37,297 nucleotides of DNA from an uncultured Paraprevotella sp. (GTDB taxonomy: Bacteria > Bacteroidota > Bacteroidia > Bacteroidales > Bacteroidaceae): assembly GCA_900548345.1 (NCBI GenBank), contig URKA01000033.1:1-37297 (forward strand). The letters are read 5' to 3'. The notes below the pieces were generated by a model. The model was not told where the DNA came from, made no database searches, and worked only from the letters and a program-made list of their open reading frames with translations. The translations under genes were made by a program, and so were the position numbers. Numbering within the stretch: the first letter of the stretch is position 1; each line of letters starts with the position of its first letter. Shown here piece by piece: positions 34,240 to 37,297 of this stretch.

Positions 34240-35394
34240 TCACTTGCGCCGGTGGGCCACATACCATTTCCGCACGCCGAAGAGATAAGAGAAAAAAGCT
34301 GACACCACGAAGATGACCGACAGGAGAACAAGCGCATGCCGATGGTTCTCCCGCAGGGCAAACGCAAGCATGAAACCCGACACAAGCCCTATTTCCCACC
34401 CTAACCAGCAGGATGTCTGTGCCGTACCCCGTTCGCAATGCTCACAGATGCGGATGAAAGCCAACAGAAAGCGGCTTGCCGTGAAGCCCAAACCGGCCCC
34501 AAGCACACACACCGACACGGCACGACCCATATAAAATTCGGAAAACCAACCGAATGCCACACAAGACACAAGCAGCAGCACAAAACCTGATATGACTTCC
34601 GCCTGCATGCAATCCTTGAAAAGATGCCGGTGGACGATCAAAGCCGTCAGAAAACCCGCACCAAGGAACAGGCCGGATTCCGCCTCGCGCACGCATCCCA
34701 AGGACAGACCGGCAAAAGCGGACACGAGCAGAACGGGAATGAACAACCGTACGCCCCTGGGCAGCCAAAAACGGTCGAGCGAAAACAGAGACGGATTGAG
34801 CGGCGCACGGAACGGCACCGACAAGGAAAACACAAGCAACCATGCCGCCACAAGAAAAGCCAGTGAAAACAGCAAATAGGAATAACCGGCATCGCGAACC
34901 GGTACGAGCTGTGCCAGCAGCGTTCCGAAAACCAGCGCCAGACGACTGAACCAATAATAGATGTGTGCTGCCTCCGTGCGCTGTTCCGACTGTGACAAAT
35001 CCAATAACAATGTACTCCCCAAAGCTATCTGGATAACAGACCATGCGCTTCCGGCCAAGAACCACGACAACAGTTTCACCCACAACGGCAGGCCCAACTG
35101 CATCAACGCCACCACGACGGTGAAACAAGCCAGCGCCCGCAACGCAACGCCCTTCCGGCGATATACGTCCATCCAATAGTTACAGCATGGTGCAGGCAGA
35201 AGCACACCGGCACAAAAAAGCAGGCCGGCATACAGGCATGCCTGTTCCTCCGGTGTTCCCGCTCCCCATAGGAGTTCCGGAAACAAGGGAAGGAACATAT
35301 AAAAAGAAGTGCATACCAGCAGGTCGGCCAGAATGATTTTCAGAAACCCGCCGCACCAAAACGGCTTATGGGATGAAGAACGGAGCGTATCCAC
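34240..35394 (-). CDS. MFS-type membrane transporter
   Basis: A 384-residue, strongly hydrophobic protein with about 12 predicted membrane segments and short polar loops, which fits the major facilitator superfamily. The N-terminal half includes FLKIILADLLVCTSFYMFLPLFP and a basic loop MDVYRRKGVALRAL after the second segment, where MFS proteins carry their conserved cytoplasmic motif. The C-terminus is basic (GVRKWYVAHRRK). The substrate is not inferable. It begins 2 bp after the panB stop, so translation is likely coupled. Downstream, toward the 22-bp repeat array, no clear terminator hairpin is seen. Confidence 0.8.
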   Translation of the reverse strand: MDTLRSSSHKPFWCGGFLKIILADLLVCTSFYMFLPLFPELLWGAGTPEEQACLYAGLLFCAGVLLPAPCCNYWMDVYRRKGVALRALACFTVVVALMQLGLPLWVKLLSWFLAGSAWSVIQIALGSTLLLDLSQSEQRTEAAHIYYWFSRLALVFGTLLAQLVPVRDAGYSYLLFSLAFLVAAWLLVFSLSVPFRAPLNPSLFSLDRFWLPRGVRLFIPVLLVSAFAGLSLGCVREAESGLFLGAGFLTALIVHRHLFKDCMQAEVISGFVLLLVSCVAFGWFSEFYMGRAVSVCVLGAGLGFTASRFLLAFIRICEHCERGTAQTSCWLGWEIGLVSGFMLAFALRENHRHALVLLSVIFVVSAFFSYLFGVRKWYVAHRRK

Positions 35395-35396
35395 CC

Positions 35397-36218
35397 TTAA
35401 TATTGTTCGTTCTCATTAGGGAAACCGAGGTTCTTCACATCGGTCACATATTGTCCGACGGCATCGGTAATCGCCGTATGCAGGTCGGCATACTTGCGCA
35501 GAAATTTGGGAGAGAACCCTTTGTTCATGCCCAACATGTCGTTGACCACAAGCACCTGTCCGTCGGCCGCAGCTCCCGCGCCGATACCGATGACGGGGAT
35601 TTTCAGTTCCGAGGCCACACGGGCCGTCAGTGCCGCAGGAATCTTTTCGAGCACAAGCCCGAAGCATCCCGCCTCCTCCAGCAGATGTGCGTCGGCCACC
35701 AGTTTCTCGGCCTCGGCCTCATCCTTGGCACGCACGGCATACGTACCGAACTTATTGATGCTCTGAGGCGTCAGCCCCAAATGCCCCATTACGGGAATAC
35801 CCGCCGCGAGTATGGCCTTCACCGTGTCGATTATCTCCACCCCGCCTTCCAGTTTGAGGGCATCGCATCCGCTCTCCTTCATGATGCGGATGGCATTCGT
35901 CACGCCCTCGGTGGGATTTACCTGATAAGACCCGAAAGGCATGTCGCATACCACCAGCGCACGCTTTACCCCGTGCATCACCGAGGTGGCATGGTATATC
36001 ATCTGCTCCAGCGTCATGGGGAGCGTCGTCGTGTTACCCGCCATCACATTGGAAGCCGAATCGCCAATCAGAATCACATCCACGCCGGCACCGTCCACTA
36101 TCTGTGCCATCGTATAGTCGTATGAAGTCAGCATGGCGATTTTCTTCCCCTGCTTTTTCATCTCAATCAGACGGAGCGTAGTCACCTTGCGCGTATCGTC
36201 TACCAAATATCCAGCCAT
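35397..36218 (-). CDS. panB: 3-methyl-2-oxobutanoate hydroxymethyltransferase
   Basis: A 273-residue TIM-barrel enzyme of the phosphoenolpyruvate/pyruvate superfamily. It adds a hydroxymethyl group from methylene-tetrahydrofolate to alpha-ketoisovalerate, making ketopantoate, the first committed step to pantothenate and coenzyme A. Conserved sites are IGDSASNV (metal Asp53), CDMPFGSY (Asp92), LKLEGG (Glu124), GHLGLTPQ (145-152) and LVLEKIP with the catalytic Glu191, then GIGAGAAADGQVLVVNDMLG. Length and start fit the family. No other pan gene is in the window; its only partner is the MFS gene. A weak -7 match TAATTTTG (36255-36248) lies upstream. Confidence 0.97.
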   Translation of the reverse strand: MAGYLVDDTRKVTTLRLIEMKKQGKKIAMLTSYDYTMAQIVDGAGVDVILIGDSASNVMAGNTTTLPMTLEQMIYHATSVMHGVKRALVVCDMPFGSYQVNPTEGVTNAIRIMKESGCDALKLEGGVEIIDTVKAILAAGIPVMGHLGLTPQSINKFGTYAVRAKDEAEAEKLVADAHLLEEAGCFGLVLEKIPAALTARVASELKIPVIGIGAGAAADGQVLVVNDMLGMNKGFSPKFLRKYADLHTAITDAVGQYVTDVKNLGFPNENEQY

Positions 36219-36268
36219 AATTCAGTTTATTTACGTTTAAACGGGCGCAAAATTAATAATTTTATCCG

Positions 36269-36910
36269 TTACGCGAGCAAATCTTTCAGGTTTTCTATCC
36301 CGAATGCCGTAAAATCCGGTATCACACAGTCGCACATGGGGGCAATCTGCTCCGCCGCATTCGTGGTGGAAAGTCCCACCACCTTCATGCCTGCGCCGCG
36401 CCCCGCCTCAAGTCCGTGGAATGAATCTTCAAACACCACGCAATCAGCCGTGTCGGCACCGAAGACCTCCGCACCGAGCAGATAACAGTCAGGTGCCGGC
36501 TTGGAGCGCCGGAACCGCTCCGAAGTAAGGATTTCATCGAAATATCCGGAAAATTCGGGATGCACCTTATAAACGTTACGCATTTTCACATCGTTCGAGC
36601 TGGTGACCACGGCCGTATGCACGCCGTTTGCCCGCAGTTCCTGCAAGAACCGTTCCACTCCGGGCACATACTCGTAGTTCATGTGTTTCTCGAACTCATC
36701 GAGTTCCTTCGTGATACGCTGCTGCAAATCATCCTGTCCGGCAAACCATTTCCCGTAAATCTGCACAAGCGTCTGCCCTTTGATAACCCTGTCGAAATGC
36801 TCCACTTCAGGATGCTCGCGCCGGCCTATCTCCCCCCAGAACACGGAATACTGCGTCTCCGTATCGAAGATTACACCGTCCAGGTCGAATAAAGCTGCTG
36901 TTTTTTTCAT
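36269..36910 (-). CDS. HAD-superfamily phosphatase, beta-phosphoglucomutase-like
   Basis: A 213-residue haloacid-dehalogenase-fold enzyme, probably a cytoplasmic sugar-phosphate phosphatase or phosphomutase. Motif I is FDLDGVIFDTE (nucleophile Asp9, acid/base Asp11), motif II VVTSSND (Thr103/Ser104), motif III RSKPAPDCY (Lys137) and motif IV VVFEDSFHGLEAG (Glu161/Asp162). A helical cap spans about residues 17-85. The frame is open to 36976, but the promoter at 36949-36979 lies inside that extension. I therefore place the start at 36910, with 36916 (MNMKKTA) a close alternative. The substrate is not inferable. Confidence 0.9.
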   Translation of the reverse strand: MKKTAALFDLDGVIFDTETQYSVFWGEIGRREHPEVEHFDRVIKGQTLVQIYGKWFAGQDDLQQRITKELDEFEKHMNYEYVPGVERFLQELRANGVHTAVVTSSNDVKMRNVYKVHPEFSGYFDEILTSERFRRSKPAPDCYLLGAEVFGADTADCVVFEDSFHGLEAGRGAGMKVVGLSTTNAAEQIAPMCDCVIPDFTAFGIENLKDLLA

Positions 36911-36948
36911 ATTCATCCACACTTTTGAATTGTATCTGTTTTCGGCTG

Positions 36949-36979
36949 CAAAGGTAATAAAAGCCGCTCCCCCCACAAA
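36949..36979 (-). promoter_or_regulatory. Bacteroides-type promoter of the HAD gene
   Basis: The minus strand has TTTG (36979-36976), a 19-bp spacer and TACCTTTG (36956-36949). Initiation falls about 30 nt before the ATG at 36910, which excludes the longer start at 36976. Confidence 0.65.
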
Positions 36980-36994
36980 ATCATCCCGACAATA

Positions 36995-37024
36995 TTTAAA
37001 TATGGACGGTTTTTACTACTTTTG
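36995..37024 (+). promoter_or_regulatory. Bacteroides-type promoter of the acyl-CoA ligase gene
   Basis: The plus strand has TTTA (36995-36998, one mismatch from TTTG), an 18-bp spacer and TACTTTTG (37017-37024). The start site would be near 37031, about 30 nt before the ATG at 37060. With the HAD promoter it forms a divergent control region. Confidence 0.6.
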
Positions 37025-37059
37025 TCGGATAATACATTATTTCTATAGAACAATTCGAC

Positions 37060-37297
37060 ATGGAAAGCAAACTGATAGGACTGATAGAAGACAGCATCAG
37101 GAAAAACTGGGACTCAAAAGCATTCACCGACTTCAACGGGGAAACATTGCAATATAAGGACGTGGCGAGGAAGATTGCCAAAATACATCTGGTCTACGAG
37201 CATATCGGTATCCGGCAGGGAGACAAGATTGCCGTATGCGGACGAAACAGCGGAAACTGGTGCGTGGCCTTCTTAGCCACCCTCACCTACGGGGCCG
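37060..37297 (+). CDS. AMP-dependent acyl-CoA synthetase/ligase (partial, 3' end outside window)
   Basis: The frame opens at ATG 37060 (MESKLIGLIEDSIRKNWDSKAF) and stays open to the window edge, giving 79 residues. The text FTDFNGETLQYKDVARKIAKI, then GIRQGDKIAVCGRNSGNWC and VAFLATLTYGA, matches the N-terminal subdomain of the AMP-binding (ANL) superfamily, as in long-chain fatty-acid-CoA ligases. Those enzymes activate acids with ATP to acyl-AMP and transfer them to coenzyme A. The AMP-binding signature itself lies beyond the window, so the substrate class is inferred. Confidence 0.8.
   Translation, partial: MESKLIGLIEDSIRKNWDSKAFTDFNGETLQYKDVARKIAKIHLVYEHIGIRQGDKIAVCGRNSGNWCVAFLATLTYGA

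Noticed and set aside
36911..36976. Longer start for the HAD phosphatase
   Set aside because: The extension lies across a clear promoter (36949-36979), and motif I of the family begins right after the shorter start.

Overview
The window is from a Bacteroidota genome, order Bacteroidales, most likely a gut Bacteroides-like organism. Supporting signs are SusC/SusD pairs with FAS1-domain lipoproteins, the ileS-dksA-lspA-DUF4296 gene order, lipobox proteins with an acidic residue just after the cysteine, and several promoters matching the Bacteroides type (-33 TTTG, -7 TAnnTTTG). I do not assign a species.

Left part (1-9752), housekeeping genes in small units. It holds the start of a PiT phosphate transporter (minus strand, cut by the window edge), an aminotransferase plus LolC/E-like permease pair, an orphan GH110 alpha-1,3-galactosidase, and a tRNA-Lys(CUU) with clear promoter and terminator. 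These are followed by a YycJ-like metallo-beta-lactamase-fold hydrolase, a small lipoprotein, a TamL-like Omp85 lipoprotein and a SpoU/TrmH RNA methyltransferase.

Middle (9754-15569), a five-gene minus-strand operon: ileS, a DksA/TraR-like regulator without the zinc cysteines, lspA, a DUF4296 lipoprotein and a short unassigned protein.

Accessory centre (15972-33538), the most striking part: seven closely spaced minus-strand genes in the order FAS1 lipoprotein, SusC, SusD, FAS1, FAS1, SusC, SusD. It carries two divergent SusCD importers and three large FAS1 lipoproteins. No glycosidase, polysaccharide lyase, protease, sigma/anti-sigma pair or hybrid two-component system lies within or beside it in this window. 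A Bacteroides-type promoter lies about 325 nt upstream of the first gene. The leader contains a GC-rich island of about 250 bp bounded by 12-bp direct repeats, as if something had inserted there. Both ends of the locus are marked by arrays of a 22-bp tandem repeat, and its 3' end carries a perfect 25-bp inverted repeat.

Right part (34240-37297): a panB-MFS transporter pair, a HAD phosphatase, and a divergent, truncated acyl-CoA ligase. I saw no CRISPR array, rRNA, integrase, intact insertion sequence or recognised riboswitch.
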